This document shows positions 40,344 to 53,070 of a stretch of DNA of 64,000 nucleotides, piece after piece. The notes beneath the pieces are model-generated. The model saw nothing but the letters and a program-made list of their open reading frames with translations, made no database searches and was not told the origin of the DNA. The first letter of the stretch is position 1, and every line of letters begins with the position of its first letter. The stretch lies in the NCBI GenBank assembly GCA_025449115.1, contig JAHLKC010000021.1:248001-312000 (forward strand), read 5' to 3'. Source of the stretch: Chytridium lagenaria (taxonomy: Eukaryota; Chytridiomycota; Chytridiomycetes; Chytridiales; Chytridiaceae). Made by a program: the position numbers and the translations under genes.

Positions 40344-43300
40344 TCATCTTCACTCTCGGACTCGCTTTCCTCTTCAACGCGTTTCTTTTGATGAAATACC
40401 CCAAGAATCGAACCGGACGGTGCTTCTTGGAACTGATATTCGGAACGAAGAAAAAAAAACGGGCGAGTGGAGGTCAGACAAACATTACAACAAAAACAGA
40501 AACGAAGGAAGTCAATAACAAGTTAACTTACCTCCCGTAACAACGTAAACGGAGAATGATCCGCCATGGAACTTCTTGAAATAATCATCTCCGAAAACTC
40601 CTCCTTACAAGCCCATCGAGGAATATAATGATACTTCCCAGACCTCCTCAACGCACCCTTTGTCGGCACGCCCCCCTTCCTAACCGCAAACTCCTCTGGA
40701 CACATCTGTCGCCGACTCTCTAGCGATGTTGGAGACGTTGCATCGGGGGTGACAATGGTCACATGAACCTCAGGGTGTTCCAACATGGTGGCTCCTGACG
40801 ACGGGGATGGGTTGGAAGGGGCTGGGGAGATGCTGCTTTGACGGAGGGTGAAGGGGATGATAGAGGAGCCTTGACGGGATGCGTTGCGGGATTGGGTGAC
40901 GGAGGGACGTGGGGGTGGGTTTGATGTTGAAGGGGAAGCGATAGAGGGTGTACGAGCGGAAATAGGGGTTGCAGGGATAATCTCGGGATGTTGGGACTGG
41001 TGTGTTTACGAACGGGTACTTTCATGTCGGGATGGTTTATGGCGACAGAGATGGAGGGAGCCAATGCGGCTGTTGCGATTAACCTTGGAGCCGCAGCAGA
41101 GGAGTTGGTGGCTCCAAACAGGTTATGCGTGGATGTTTTGAAAGAGACTTTATGGTCTGTTGTTCGTCTGTCCAGCATGTCATCTACAGACCGGTGAATG
41201 CGGGATTTAGGATCCGGACGAAACATCTCACGTGTTGGACGTCGATCAAGGTCAAGACTGAATTTCGAGGTATCCCTCACAGCGTCTCGAGATTTCGAAC
41301 GCATGTTGAGGGATTTTCGGGGAGTGATTAAATCCAGGGACCGTTTCCCCATTTCCATGGCACGTGCTTGACGCGTGGCTGTACGGGATAGTCGAATATC
41401 TTCATCGTCATCATGGAGGGACATGTTGGAGGTGGTCATGTTCATGTTTGGCGCAGATTTGGCGGGACTCAATGGACGTCCTCGAATGACAATATCGTCT
41501 GCTGACATTCTTCTTGTGTGGCGTCTTGCGAGAAACCCTTTTGACTTTTTCCGCGAGGCGGATTCTGAGGGGTCCATGGAGGAGTCGCCGGTGGAGAGAG
41601 GTGGGGATAGAGGATCGTCATCATTGGGTTGTTCGGAAAACCTCACATCTGTCGATGACCGTGTCCCTCTCTCCCCCAGTCTCCCTTCTCTCTGTCTCCC
41701 TCCGTTCCGTTCTCACATCATTTAAACTCACACTCATCCCCCTCTTCACCTTCATCCCAGGCACCTCCAAATGATCCATACTCCCCGCCCGTCTCTTCCC
41801 CTCCCTCCCCATCGCAAACACATCCTTAATCCCATCCTTTATCCCCTCCGCCCCATCCCTCAACCCATCAATAATCTTCTCCCCGCCGCGTTAAACGCAA
41901 CCCCAATCGCCTGCGGGAACGTCTGTGGCGGGCGTCGATGTTTCTCAATGTATAGTATCCGACCCGGCACAAACATTGGTGTGAACTGCACAACCCTTTC
42001 CACTTTAAACGCATCATCCCGTTCAATAAAATGCTCCACAGCACGTCTCAACATCTCTTCATCCTCATCCCCTGCTTTCCTCGCCATCAACCGATCCAAC
42101 AATTCTCTAGGTGTTTTCGGTATCCGTCCCTTCTCCACATCCTCTTCTTCATCCCCCTTCTTCTTACTCTCCTTGAGAAGCGATTGAAATACACGCCATT
42201 TGGGTACATCGCAGCTACCTATGAGACGTGCGAGATCGGATTTCAAGAATTCAAGAGAGTTGCGGCTCGTGCGGGGGACAATGTCGTCACCCATCACCAC
42301 GGAGGTGCAGAAGGATTCAAAGTGTTTGGCGGCACGGGAGGAGAGGAGACACCCAGGAGGTTCGTAGGCGTAGCAGCAGGCGGTGGGGTACTGGGCGCGG
42401 AGGAGACTTGCCACAAGTGCTGCAACGCCCTGTATTGAAAAGATGAGCATAAAAAGCTTAGTATTCCAGTTTGCTTCTTAAGCCGGAAGAGTCCGCCGAA
42501 AAAGTAAAACAAAGCCAAAACCAAAATGAACAAGAGGGGGTTTGACGGTAATCCGTAAACCACCAAATGAAATGTGTTAACGACGCATAAGATAAAAAGA
42601 TAGGAAACTCAGAAACCAACGCATATCGCATATGATCATAAAACCAGCAAACAATGTCTTTGAAACAATATACCAATTAAGAAATGGAATATATAAAAGA
42701 AAACTGACTCACAGCTCCTAACGAATGCCCCGTCACAACCAACGGGCACCCAAAATAATCTGACTCTGGATCCGTCAACACCGGTCTCAACACATCCTCC
42801 TTCTCCACATCCGCCACAATATTCCTTGCTGTCCTCAACATCCCTGAATGCGCCCAATGTCCCCCCTTTGTATCTTCCAACTCGGGTATATCAAATTCCG
42901 CCAAATCAAATTTCAAATCCACAAGAACATCCGCGATCGAGAACGTTCCCCGTATCGCAATGATGATGGAGTCCGTGTCCGGATCATACACAATGAAATA
43001 AGGGGACAGGAAGAGCTGATTTGAAATATTGTGACGAAGAAGTCGACCACCTGTTCCATCGAATATGGAATGGATCTCGTCCGTCGCGTAGACAATTTCT
43101 GCAAACCGTGCGTAGTGGAGGATGTCGTCAATGTCTTCACGGAGGATCGTGCCGGTAATGTTTCCGGTCATGCGGAGACGGGAGACGGTGCGTGCGGATC
43201 GGTGATGTGGGCGACGAGCCCGACGGGAGGTCCAGGGGAGAATTTTTTAGGGGAAGGGCTTGACGGGGTGCGTTGTGGGGGGTAGGAGGAACGGCCTGTG

Positions 43301-45990
43301 AGGGCTGGGGAGGAGGTGTTTGGGTTGGATGGGGAGGTGAAGTGGATGGAGCGACGTGTGGATGGGGATGTTGAAATGAGAAATTCCGCGGGGGTTGGAG
43401 GAGGAGGGGATGAGAGGGTTGAAATACGTAGTTGGGTTGATGGGGGGTCATTTTCTTGATTTTCGGGAATGTTTAGACTTGATGAGCTTGATTCAGAGAA
43501 AGCTGTAAGGAGATGGGGGATTCACTCATTTTGTGGACGAGTTGAAAGAGTTGACCAGATTTGGGGGGCGTGGATGGAGTTCCTAGGACGGGTTTTGAGA
43601 ATTTGATTTCTGCAACGTCTAGATGCCTGACAAGTGCAGAGTCGGGGTGAAGAGATGACGCGCTGGGGCTTTTTTCAATGGTTGATACTTTTGGTTCAAT
43701 TTCGTTGGCAAGGCCGTTCGGTTCATCCAACACATGATCCTCTACGACTTTCTCCAATGCGCCAGCCTCATTAACAACACCGCTCTTAACGTCAACATCT
43801 GGCTCAACGCTAACTCTGACAGCAGACTCTAACGCGTCGCCCTCTTTTCCTTTCGCATCATCGCTCGTCAACTTCTTACCGTCTACCTCGTGACCACCGA
43901 CGACTTTCAAGCCCTCCCCATGACTTCCAGGCACTTGCAACGTCATTCCCGTCTCCCCCGTCTTCACCATCCCATCCTCCCAGACTTTACTATTCTCCAT
44001 TTTCACCTCCCCCATTTTCACGTTCCCTTCCTCCCCCACTCTACCATTCTTCATCTTTACCTCCCCTTCCTCCCCAACTCTACCATTCTCTATCTTCACC
44101 TCCCCCGTTTTCACCTTCCCTTCCTCCCCCACTGTACCATTATCCATCTTCACCTCCCCCTTCTTCCCATCATTCATCTCCGACCCCCGCACCGCCATAC
44201 TCGCAATAGACCGTGACGAGGCCACCTCCCTCACCGGTGCCAAAAATGATCTCCCCATCGCATGCAAATCCATGCCCCCACCCGACAACGTCCGTCTGCT
44301 AGGAGATTTCACCTCCATGTCTTCATGACGCGTGAGGGTGGGCGGGGACACTGCAATGTCGGGTGTGGCTATGGATGGGATGATGGGGATGGATGGGGAG
44401 GAGGCTGTGAGTGGGATGGTTGGGTTGGCGGAAAAGTAATGGTGGAAACGTTGGTAATTTCTTGGAAGAGATGTTGGGGTTGGGGTTGTGCTGGCATCCG
44501 TAGAGGCTGATACAAGCGATCCAGGGGAGGTGGCGGAAAAGCTTAAAGAACTCGGGGGTCACCATTACTTTCCCCATCTGTGGAGATCGTATTCGTTCCC
44601 TTTCCATCAAAATCCTCCTTGCCTGCAGAACCTCAATAACACGCTTCTGCTCTCTCTTGATCAAAATAAGCCCCAACACGATATCCGACGGCGCCCAATC
44701 GAAATCATGAAAAAGTTGACCAATCTCCTGTGCGATATCTTTCAGGACTTCCTTGGAATCTGAGAATGGGGAGCGTTTGCCGAAACAGAAAAACTCCAGA
44801 CGACGTTTGCCAGGCTGTTACTGAGGTGTCGAGAGAATGTTTGCCGTGTCGACGGGAACCAAAAAAGAACCAGAAGGCGATGAAGAAGTAGACGATGAGG
44901 GCGGAAAAATCCCCAGGCGGCTACCATTTGGACGAGACGGAGGTTGGTGGAGGGGATGGTGGTGGGGGCAGAGGGAGTTGTAAGGGACGGCGAGGGGGAA
45001 GTTAATTAGGTAAATGCCCGTAACATTGAGCAACCTATTTTTATGTTAGATCGTAAACGGTTAGCTTTATGCGGGATTGTTTTTTGAAGTGTATGGTGAC
45101 GATAGCACGAGGTTGTTGCAATTTACCAGCTCAAGAAAAAGAAGTGCGAATGATATGTAAACGAATATGCTAAAAACACGTTGTTAGATGAACACATTAC
45201 CGCCAATATAAAACAGCCATTTAATAAGAAGACTACAGCCCTGCTTACTTTATGTACTTCCTAGGTCCCTTATTAGACATTGTTCCCGACATGGACAGAA
45301 GCATGATGGTGAGATCGACAGGAAGTTGCATGGCCTGGAGCACGACCAACGTCAAGGCGTAGTTTCTGACGCTAATATGAATCGAACAGTCTTCCCTGAT
45401 GCTGACATAGACGGCGATGATGGAGGCAAACCTAATTTTTAAAAAAGTTAGGCAATCATCGTGAAAGATACCAAGATAAAGGGATGCGGATGCAAGAGTG
45501 TTTACACACTGACCATATGGTGTGAAGAATGAGTCCATCTGATATTGTTTTTCGACGTAAGATGGTTTGGTTAGCAAGTATTCTATTCAAGCAAGGTAGA
45601 ATAAACAAAAGAAAGCAAGTGTTTCCCATCGCCAAGACCGAAATCATGCAAGTCTCACCCCCCCCCCCCCCTCTCCCTACCCCAACGCCAAAGCTTCTCA
45701 ATGACCACAGACTTCATTCTTTGGAATTAACTCACAGAATGCGGGAAGATGTAGATCGTCTGAAGCAATGTTGATGCGCCGATTAAAGAGGACGAGCTTC
45801 CCATTGATGGGCGTCAGTGATGCGCTTTTGCTTGTCACTTTTTCTAATTTGTTTTGCGCAAATTTTTCCTTTTCGGTGTTGGGTAGGTAGGCAGCTGTAT
45901 GGATTTATTTTTATTGGAAACAGAGGATGGTGAAAAACAAAAAAAAATACCACTAAAAGGGACAGGTGCGATAATGAAATCTGCAATCTG
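40344..45990 (-). CDS. sn-1-specific diacylglycerol lipase (DAGL-type, class 3 lipase)
   Basis: Membrane lipase predicted to hydrolyse diacylglycerol to 2-monoacylglycerol. An early exon has RRINIASDDLHLPAF, matching the DAGL N-terminal signature before its transmembrane bundle. Hydrophobic segments follow (45.7-44.9 kb, for example FASIIAVYVSI), then PSDIVLGLILIKREQKR (about 44.7 kb), also a DAGL hallmark. A long linker (44.35-43.2 kb) contains tandem GEVKMENGRVGEEG-type units. The catalytic domain (43.17-41.86 kb) has IIIAIRGTFSIADVLVDL, then the nucleophile elbow VVTGHSLGA (Ser codon 42722-42724) split by an intron from GVAALVASLL. YAYEPPGCLLS and the Asp motif GDDIVPR come next. The Ser/Arg-rich tail ends after a last intron in VEEESESESEDE, TGA at 40344. 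Frame breaks occur around 41860, 41640 and 40790. The exact start upstream of about 45990 was not found. Confidence 0.9.
43990..44170. repeat. Short tandem repeats in the lipase linker
   Basis: Minus-strand coding repeats of the type EVKMENGRVGEEG, about 4-5 copies, rich in Lys, Glu, Gly and Val. On the plus strand they appear as TTCACCTCCCC and CTTCCTCCCC words. They lie in the non-catalytic linker before the lipase domain. Confidence 0.75.
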
Positions 45991-47531
45991 AACCAGGTAT
46001 GCGCGCATCGGTCATTCCAAAATCAAAGGATCCATGACAAAGAAGGGACTGTGACGCGACAGAGTAGAGATTGAAAAAGCAAATAACTTGAGGGTAAGAT
46101 GAATAAAAGGGTGGGTGTGTGGGGTAGTTGAGCCTTGACCTCGACTAGTCTTTGAGAAACTAGCTCTTTTCACAGTTTATGGATAAACTGTACCAATCAT
46201 AGGGTAGGAGAGTTGATGCATCCCGTCTTCAGAGCTTACAAGAGGAGAACGTCTTGATTATTGGGAAAAGGCAATGTGAACGTTAGTTCATGATGGTAAA
46301 AAAAGGAGCGATGAGGTTGGGGACGTCATGGTTAATCCTAATCAAATGATAGTATTCCTCCCTCAACATGTCTTGTAGTCCTTGTTGGCAAACGGAATCT
46401 TTTAGCCCTCGTTGTTGTGAAGTAATGTCCCACTAACTGGCACCGTCCCTTCATGTCGTCCTACGGAAGAAGAAGGTGAGTGTCGTAGGATGTTGCATAT
46501 ATGAGGCTGGTTCTTATATAAATACATGGTTCTCACTCATCCTGTTTACCATCTAGTTCCACCATCAGTGAGTGACAAGTTGGATGTGATGATGACTTCA
46601 TACGAACAGAATGGATGGATGGATGGATTAGAAAGCTGACGAGGAATGTGCAAGCCATCCAAAAGACGACAACTTTAAATGCATGGAATAAGTGATGGAC
46701 GGAGCGATGTATGGTTAGAGAGCGTGACTTACCCCAAGTGGATAATGAAATTTGAGAAACAGTTATTAAGCCGTCAAGTATAGCTTGAATGTGATGTAAA
46801 CAGGCTCATCTGCACACAAATGCATTCTCTATGTAAGGTCGATCAAGGTTTAGATTCTGTAAAGTAATAGGAGGATTAGGAGGATAGTCAGCAATGTGAA
46901 TCTATATATGTTGAGTGCGTTGTTGGTTGCGGAATAGACCAATTTATTTCAAGAGAAGATATAGAGAATCGCGTTTTGTGATTTCTTTCGTTTGGTCTTT
47001 CTGAACTGCTTGAGTGTGGACCTGCGTGTGGTCGAAGCCTTGAGTGGCCTATTCTCGATGTGCGCCACACATTGAGCACACCAATTATATGGAGGTATCG
47101 ACTGACGACGGTTGCTGGTGACGCTTTTGTATAACAACTCATGACGTGTAAATGCACACATCCTCTCTTTCACGACGCGTCCCCTCCTTCTCCTTCCACA
47201 CTCTCCACAACAAGGTTAACATTACTTCAGCTTTCCACCCGGTATCGCCTTTGTAGGAAGAATGTAACGGGACAAAATCAAGACAGCACCTCCAGCCCCA
47301 CCGCCACGGAAGAGTTGATCCCTCTTGACACTAGTTGCAGTTATTATATCGCTCCCACTCATAAACATGTACTTATTTTTTACTTACGTTAAAAAGATCC
47401 TCTTCCAAATATATTGTAGAAAACGTACTAAATAATATGCATGTGGAATATTCAGTCCACATATGAGAATATTGCCATTTATCTGATTATAAACCCAAAA
47501 ATAAAATAAACTACAATTTCCTTAAATATGT
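45991..47531. other. Intergenic region left of the recombinase element
   Basis: Lipase upstream region. It contains a C13 run near 45660 just inside the gene, a GGAT tetramer run at 46611-46628 and short unconserved frames on both strands. One plus-strand frame at 47141-47392 has no recognised motif. Confidence 0.5.
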
Positions 47532-50119
47532 TCACCCACGTCTCACCCACTGCTTCACCCACTCTCACCCAGCTTCACCCAATATTCGGACTTCAAATTT
47601 TTATACTTTGACACCAAAGCATTATGCCCCGGCAAAAGCAAGCGAAAAAACTCCAGAGAAGCCGGACGAAAGTTGCGGCAAGGCAAATAAAAGTTGAAAA
47701 AATGAACAACGAGAGAAGAACAGCCATCCAGGCGCTTGCTGATGCGGGTCTAGCAGCAGCCATTCAGAGGATAGGATGCGTCATGGAGGAGACTTCCAAG
47801 ACCATGACCTCCATGAAACACGAGCCCAACACTCAACGGGCGTACGAGAAACACTTCCGTGGACTCAGGAAGTTTTTTGAGCGTATTGGGGATTATGATA
47901 GCCTCATCATTCTGGAAGAGAAGCCTCCGAAGCATTTTTGCCCATCCATGAGGCCGGAATCCATCGACCTTTACGTCCAATGGAAGAGGAGGGACCCGGA
48001 CGAGTATCCATTGCTTTTGGACCGGGATGATAATCTTGTGAAGGATGTTTTGGGGGAGCCAATCCCAACGGACGGAAAATGGTCGGACCCGCGCAACCTC
48101 GACCAACTGTACTCGGCGATTGGAGATTTACATCTTACCCGGAAGCAAAATGGGCCCTACAAGGAGGTTTGCGAGCTATGTGCTGCAAATGCCATTCTTC
48201 ACGAGATTCCAAAAGGATGCCGATGGCATCCGCTGGTGCCGCAGGTGTGGAGTGCAGGAAATCCTACTGAAAGTCGTCTTCTTAAACACACCAAAGGAGA
48301 GAACACGAAGAATGGATCATCCTACCAGGCCTCTGGAGATTCAGCCATCTTACCGCATGAACTCTTGGACATTCGCGATCACTTAATCGGTTCTGAAGCT
48401 ACAACCTTGTGGGACCTGGAACTGTGGGTTTGCACCCTCATCGCGATACGTCTTTTCCTGCGGTGTGATGAAGTCATCAATATTGAATTTGAGGACATTC
48501 AGGAGAATCTTTCATTAATAACGACAGATTTGACGCTAGAGAGCTTGGTCATCAAAATACAGGTTGGTTACGATTTATATGCATTTTATTTCTCTAACAT
48601 GATTATTGCGTTGCAAAGGGAAAGAGCGACAAGAGCCCAGTCTATCTTACCTTATGGCGGGACGACACATTTCCTCAATTATGCCCTATTCGTCACCTCC
48701 TGATTTACGTCAAACTTCTCGGCGTGGTCTCCGGCTTCCTTTTCCCTGACAGGGATCAATTAACGGCTCTTCTCGCCTCACCAAACCCAGACAAGAGCGT
48801 GAAGAATAATATTTCGTATGACGCCTACCAAACCGCATACAAGAATCTTTGCCACAAGGTCATCAAGAGACCGGGACCTTTTGGCACTCACCCAAATCGA
48901 AAAACAGGCTACCTCTTTGCCGTTTGGGGTGATGGTGGAGAGGCAGAAATCATGCTCTCCGCACGGCACAAATCCATTTCCAGCTCAGCGAAGTACAGGA
49001 AGGACGCGAGCACACTCCTGGAACTATACAAACGAAAAACTCAAATGGACAACTCCGAATCTGTGATCCCTAAGCTCAAGTGGACATCAGTTTACAATCA
49101 AGATCTGCAAATCGTTCAAAGGATAGCTAATAACGGTGATATTACGAAGCTACCTGTATTAGCCGAACGATTTTTTACAGACCACTGTAAAATCAATCCC
49201 GCGCGACCCGATTATTCCATCCGACGGGCCCTCATTTCTGCAGAGGAATACTCTTCAGCACCCACCATCGCGACAACATTAACAGGATTGTGAAGGGCAC
49301 CTCAACCAAACTTTGGCGGATGATCTACTCACCTTGATTGAACTCTACGTTCTTCAACGACGCAATGCAACAAAATCCAATCCAAGTGGAATTGAACCAC
49401 AAGAAGAGGGACAGATAGGGGAGGAAGACGTCGCTCAAGCAGTGGATGGAGGTGGAGAGACGGGTCTACGAGAAGAGGAGCAAAGGGATGGGAGGGAACG
49501 ATGGAAATTGAGACTACCCGCTCATCCACACACCTATCTCCAAAGCTCAAAAGATCAAGGGAAGATGATGTTGTGGTGAATACAGGGGAGAAAAGGAAAC
49601 GAAGAGTGGGGTAAATGACTGACCTGAGAGGTTTAGATTAGCGGAGCAGAAATCAGGGGAAGATAAGCTGAACTTTCTAATTACCTTTGAGGGATCCTTG
49701 AGTTCTGATGACCGTGATACTTCAACTCTCACCGATGCAGCAAGAAACTTTTGCAACATGACCATGGCTCCCATCCTCCTCTGCTTCCGTGATCACTGCG
49801 GGGGTGACCAAGAGCTCTTCATCCGCAAATGGGGCAACTTTGCACCATCAACGTTCTCAAGGACCCGATGCAAGGGGAAGGGTGGCCAGTGCGGAGTGGG
49901 GGTGAAGAGGCCGGGTGGCGGTGGAGCGCCTTCTGGGGAGGTGTTCGTGGTGGTGGATGGCGGAGAAGGGCGGCGTCGTGAGGAATGATGGTCGTTGATT
50001 GACCTCCACCCAACCTTCACCCAGAGGCAATTTTTTAATAACTGTTTTTCAACTCTTTTTTTTAAAAAAAATAAACAAATCTTTTCATTGGTTGAGGTTG
50101 CCTTCACCCAGCTCACCCA
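47532..50119 (+). mobile_element. Crypton-like tyrosine-recombinase element (putative limits)
   Basis: A recombinase gene (47624 onward) is bracketed by clusters of TCACCCA words in the same orientation. Five lie on the left (47532-47581, spacing about 10-12 bp) and three on the right (50017, 50104, 50113; another at 50546). No terminal inverted repeats or target-site duplication are evident, as expected for DNA elements mobilised by tyrosine recombinases. The limits are inferred from these words and are not proven. Total length of about 2.6 kb fits Cryptons. Confidence 0.6.
47624..49614 (+). CDS. Tyrosine recombinase (Crypton-type)
   Basis: Site-specific DNA recombinase. Exon 1 begins MPRQKQAKKLQRSRTK (basic) and includes a core-binding-like region (NTQRAYEKHFRGLRKFF). 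The catalytic set is complete. Arg lies in FLRCDEVINIEFEDI and Lys in the strand after the intron (IQGKSDKSPVYLTLW). The HPNR box supplies His and Arg, and ARHKSISSSAKYRKDA supplies the second His and the nucleophile Tyr nine residues later. A 55 bp intron (48563-48617) is removed to give this reading. The main frame stops at 49293. The sequence to about 49614 looks like its continuation after frame breaks, ending with a basic, NLS-like SPKLKRSRED and EKRKRRVG. The N-terminal and C-terminal basic parts may bind DNA. Crypton is the best fit, but other eukaryotic YR elements are possible. Confidence 0.85.
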
Positions 50120-51125
50120 ACCGATAATAGATATGTATTTTTCTTTAATTTCATTGTTTACTATACAGCTATTACTGATGAATGAATGTATATTGCTGTC
50201 TATAACAGTATGGTATTATCATAGTACGAAATGCAGAGTGAACAAATATCATTGTTTATTATTCATTTAATAAATAACAAAAGTGGATAACTAAAATAAA
50301 TATTACCAAATTGGGATGTAAATAAATATTACAGTTATGTATAATAATTATTTTTATTATATTTTCCAAAAAATAATAATAATGAAAATCCTCCATTGTG
50401 AACATTTTTCAATCAAAATTTGTTATTAATATCTAAAAAAGTAAAATATTTATTATAAAAAACCTTTTAAAGAGAAAATTTCGACTTATTATTATTTTAT
50501 TATTTATTTTATTTTTATTTTTGCTTCTCCTTTCAACTCCACCACTCACCCACCCACCCACCCCTAAAAGTTACTAATTAATTCATTATTTAATTTAATA
50601 AAAGGGAATTAAATATTAAATATTTAATAAAGTTATTCACTATTTACACTCTCAACTCTCTCGGCATTTTAATTAATTAATTACTATTATGTATTAAAAT
50701 TTAATTATTGTAAATTGTATTTTGCTTCCTATATTAAATATACGACGGCTCCGTCGCATACCTCTTCCTTTGTAAACGAGGGCCAAAAAAATATATCATA
50801 TCGTATATCCCCCCCATCTCAGTTCCCATCCCGTCATCACATACCTGCTTAGAACATAGATACCACCCCCCATCCTTCGAAATACTTCCCTCACTCTATA
50901 CGACGCAACTTTTCAACTTTCATCTCCCTGTTGACCATCCTATCCCTTCACTCATCGGAAAAAAGACTAAAGGGTAAGCAAAACTCAAAGATGATTCCTT
51001 ATCATAAGCTAACTTATGCATCCATCATATCCATCCATCCATCTATCCATCCATCCTGCATTTTCAAGGCATCCTCAACCTCACCAAACAACAAACAAGC
51101 AACAAATAGCAAGCACTACATCTTT
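50120..51125. promoter_or_regulatory. AT-rich upstream region with CATC tetramers
   Basis: About 1 kb between the recombinase element and the next gene. It is highly AT-rich at 50130-50760, has a CACCC cluster at 50541-50565 and ends with a (CATC) tetramer tract at 51021-51056 close to the proposed start. No gene was seen. Confidence 0.6.
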
Positions 51126-53070
51126 ATGTTCACCTTTGAGAGCCTGATTGACGATTCCCTCTTTGCCTCCGAGGGATTTTGCTCATCATCGTCATTGCTC
51201 CCCACTGGAGACAGTCCTGGTCAAACAAGTGCCGCATTTGTCGCATCTCCTTCCTCCTCTTGTGACAACGAGGGATCATTTTCATCCGCTTCAACCGCTT
51301 ACACCACTGCTGCTGCTGGCTCACCGGCCTCCTCACCTCCCTTTGCTGCACTAGCTCAAGACCCGCTCAAGCTCGCTGCCTCACTGTCGTCACACCATCA
51401 GCTGCAGCTGCAGGAGGAGGAGCAGGCTTGTCTGCGGTCGAGTGGGAAAATGACCTCGTCAGGTGTGTCGGAGCTCGACCCCCAACAGCCGTTTTTTGAA
51501 AATTCCCTTCCCACACCTCCTCTCTCGTCCACAGCATCACCACCGTCACCCACCTACTTTTCTCTGCCACAGTCCTGCACACCCCTGACCTCCTCGTCCT
51601 CCTCCACTTCTACTACTGGTGGTCCACTCGAGAGTGGAGCGAATGAGGTCATGGACCTCACTTGCCTCATGGTTGACTCATCCTCCGCCAGCCACCGAAA
51701 CAACAGCAATGCTTTTGCTTGGGACGACACCCCGTTGAGGCTGGACCTCAATTCTATCGACCCTGCTTCCATGGTCTCGTCTGTTGTAGACTCCACCTCC
51801 GCCATGTCCCTTGGTTTGGACCCGAGCCTTGTCTTTGGGACTGCACCAATGGACCTGACCACCGACGCTTCCTCTATAATGCCCAACTTGGATATGGTCA
51901 TGAGCATGGCAGCAAATACTGCATCAACAGATATTCATCATCTCCTCCAATTGCAGCCAATGGAACCTTCGCTCAACTTTTTATCTGCTTCTCCGTCCCA
52001 GCTTCTCAAGAACCCCCAACACCATCATGTCATCTTACCGTCCCAAGCAAAACAGAGTCCGGGAAAGATGCAAATAGTGAAACGAGAAGACGGCAAGAAT
52101 ATCGTCAAAAGATCATTGAAATCCAGCGTCGACCTTCGACAAAAGGTTTTGACCGCTGCGAAAAAGGCTTCAGCCTCCAAGATGCAGTGTGTTGACGATG
52201 ACGATGACATTGACGCAGACTTGGATGATGATATGGAGGAGGATGAGGTCCGTCGTGCCGCTCGGGTCAGGCTGTCTTCGTTTTTAGAAAGCGACGAGAC
52301 TCCTCTTTCCTCTGGCATACCCTTTTCAACAACGACAACAGCATCCCAATTCCCTTCCATTTCTGCCGCTTGCTCTGCTTCCATCGCCACATGGCCTTTA
52401 CCCTCCTCACGTGTCTTGCAAGACAAGGACGCCCGTAAGAGATCTCGTACGGGCTCCGTGTCATCCCATCCGTCCGCTTTAGCTGCAGCAACGGGTGGCG
52501 CGAATCAACGAAGGAGAGCTTCCACATCTCAAGTTCACGAGGCTGGTGCTGCGGAGAATGTATTGACGCCTTTAGTACATCGAGGTTGCAGGTTTTAACG
52601 GGGTTGGCGTTACACACTCCGGCGGCGTCCCCATTGGCCGTGACGGGATGTCCACCAAATTTTTTCCAACAACAAATGTCGATGACTGTTTCTGGGACGG
52701 TATCACCAACATCTCCCACGGACGCGTCGTTCCCAATGAAGCGGGAGGAGGATGAGGATGAGGACGATGAGAGTGATGAGAGCGATGCGGAGGATGCGCC
52801 TGCTGGTGGTCATGTTGCTGTACCTATACGATGCGTGCAGGTCTCGCCGCCTCCTGATCCTATTACACCGCCTTCGGATGATGTGATTGAGTATTCGGAG
52901 GTGGAGGAGGGAGTGATGAGGAAGAGGGAGATGGGAAGGATTATTATCCGCCGATTACTTATTCGAGGAATTGTCAGGTTAGACCAAATTACCTGGTAGT
53001 GGAGTGGCGCTTGTGGAGGGTGGGGCAGGTGGACAGGGAAGGAAGGGGTCTGTGTCAAAGGTGAGCGTTG
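51126..53070 (+). CDS. Ser/Thr-rich acidic protein, possible transcription regulator
   Basis: I place the start at the ATG at 51126 (MFTFESLIDDSLF); an earlier in-frame ATG at 50991 would translate the tetramer repeat. The protein is Ser/Pro/Thr-rich with Gln- and acid-rich patches (DDDDDIDADLDDDMEEDEV), a basic stretch with KRSRTG and RRRAST, and a second acidic block (EEDEDEDDESDESDAED). No folded domain is recognised. The first frame ends at 52598 and continues in another frame from about 52586 (VLTGLALHTPAAS) through PITPPSDDVIEYSEVEEG to a GTGAGC donor near 53060. It looks like a disordered transcription factor or coactivator. It may even be the N-terminal part of the APSES gene downstream, because a CACGTAG acceptor at about 53757 opens a coding-like stretch. 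Confidence 0.6.

Noticed and set aside
47141..47392. An 83-codon plus-strand frame left of the recombinase
   Set aside because: No domain, and outside the TCACCCA-bounded element; not supported as a gene.
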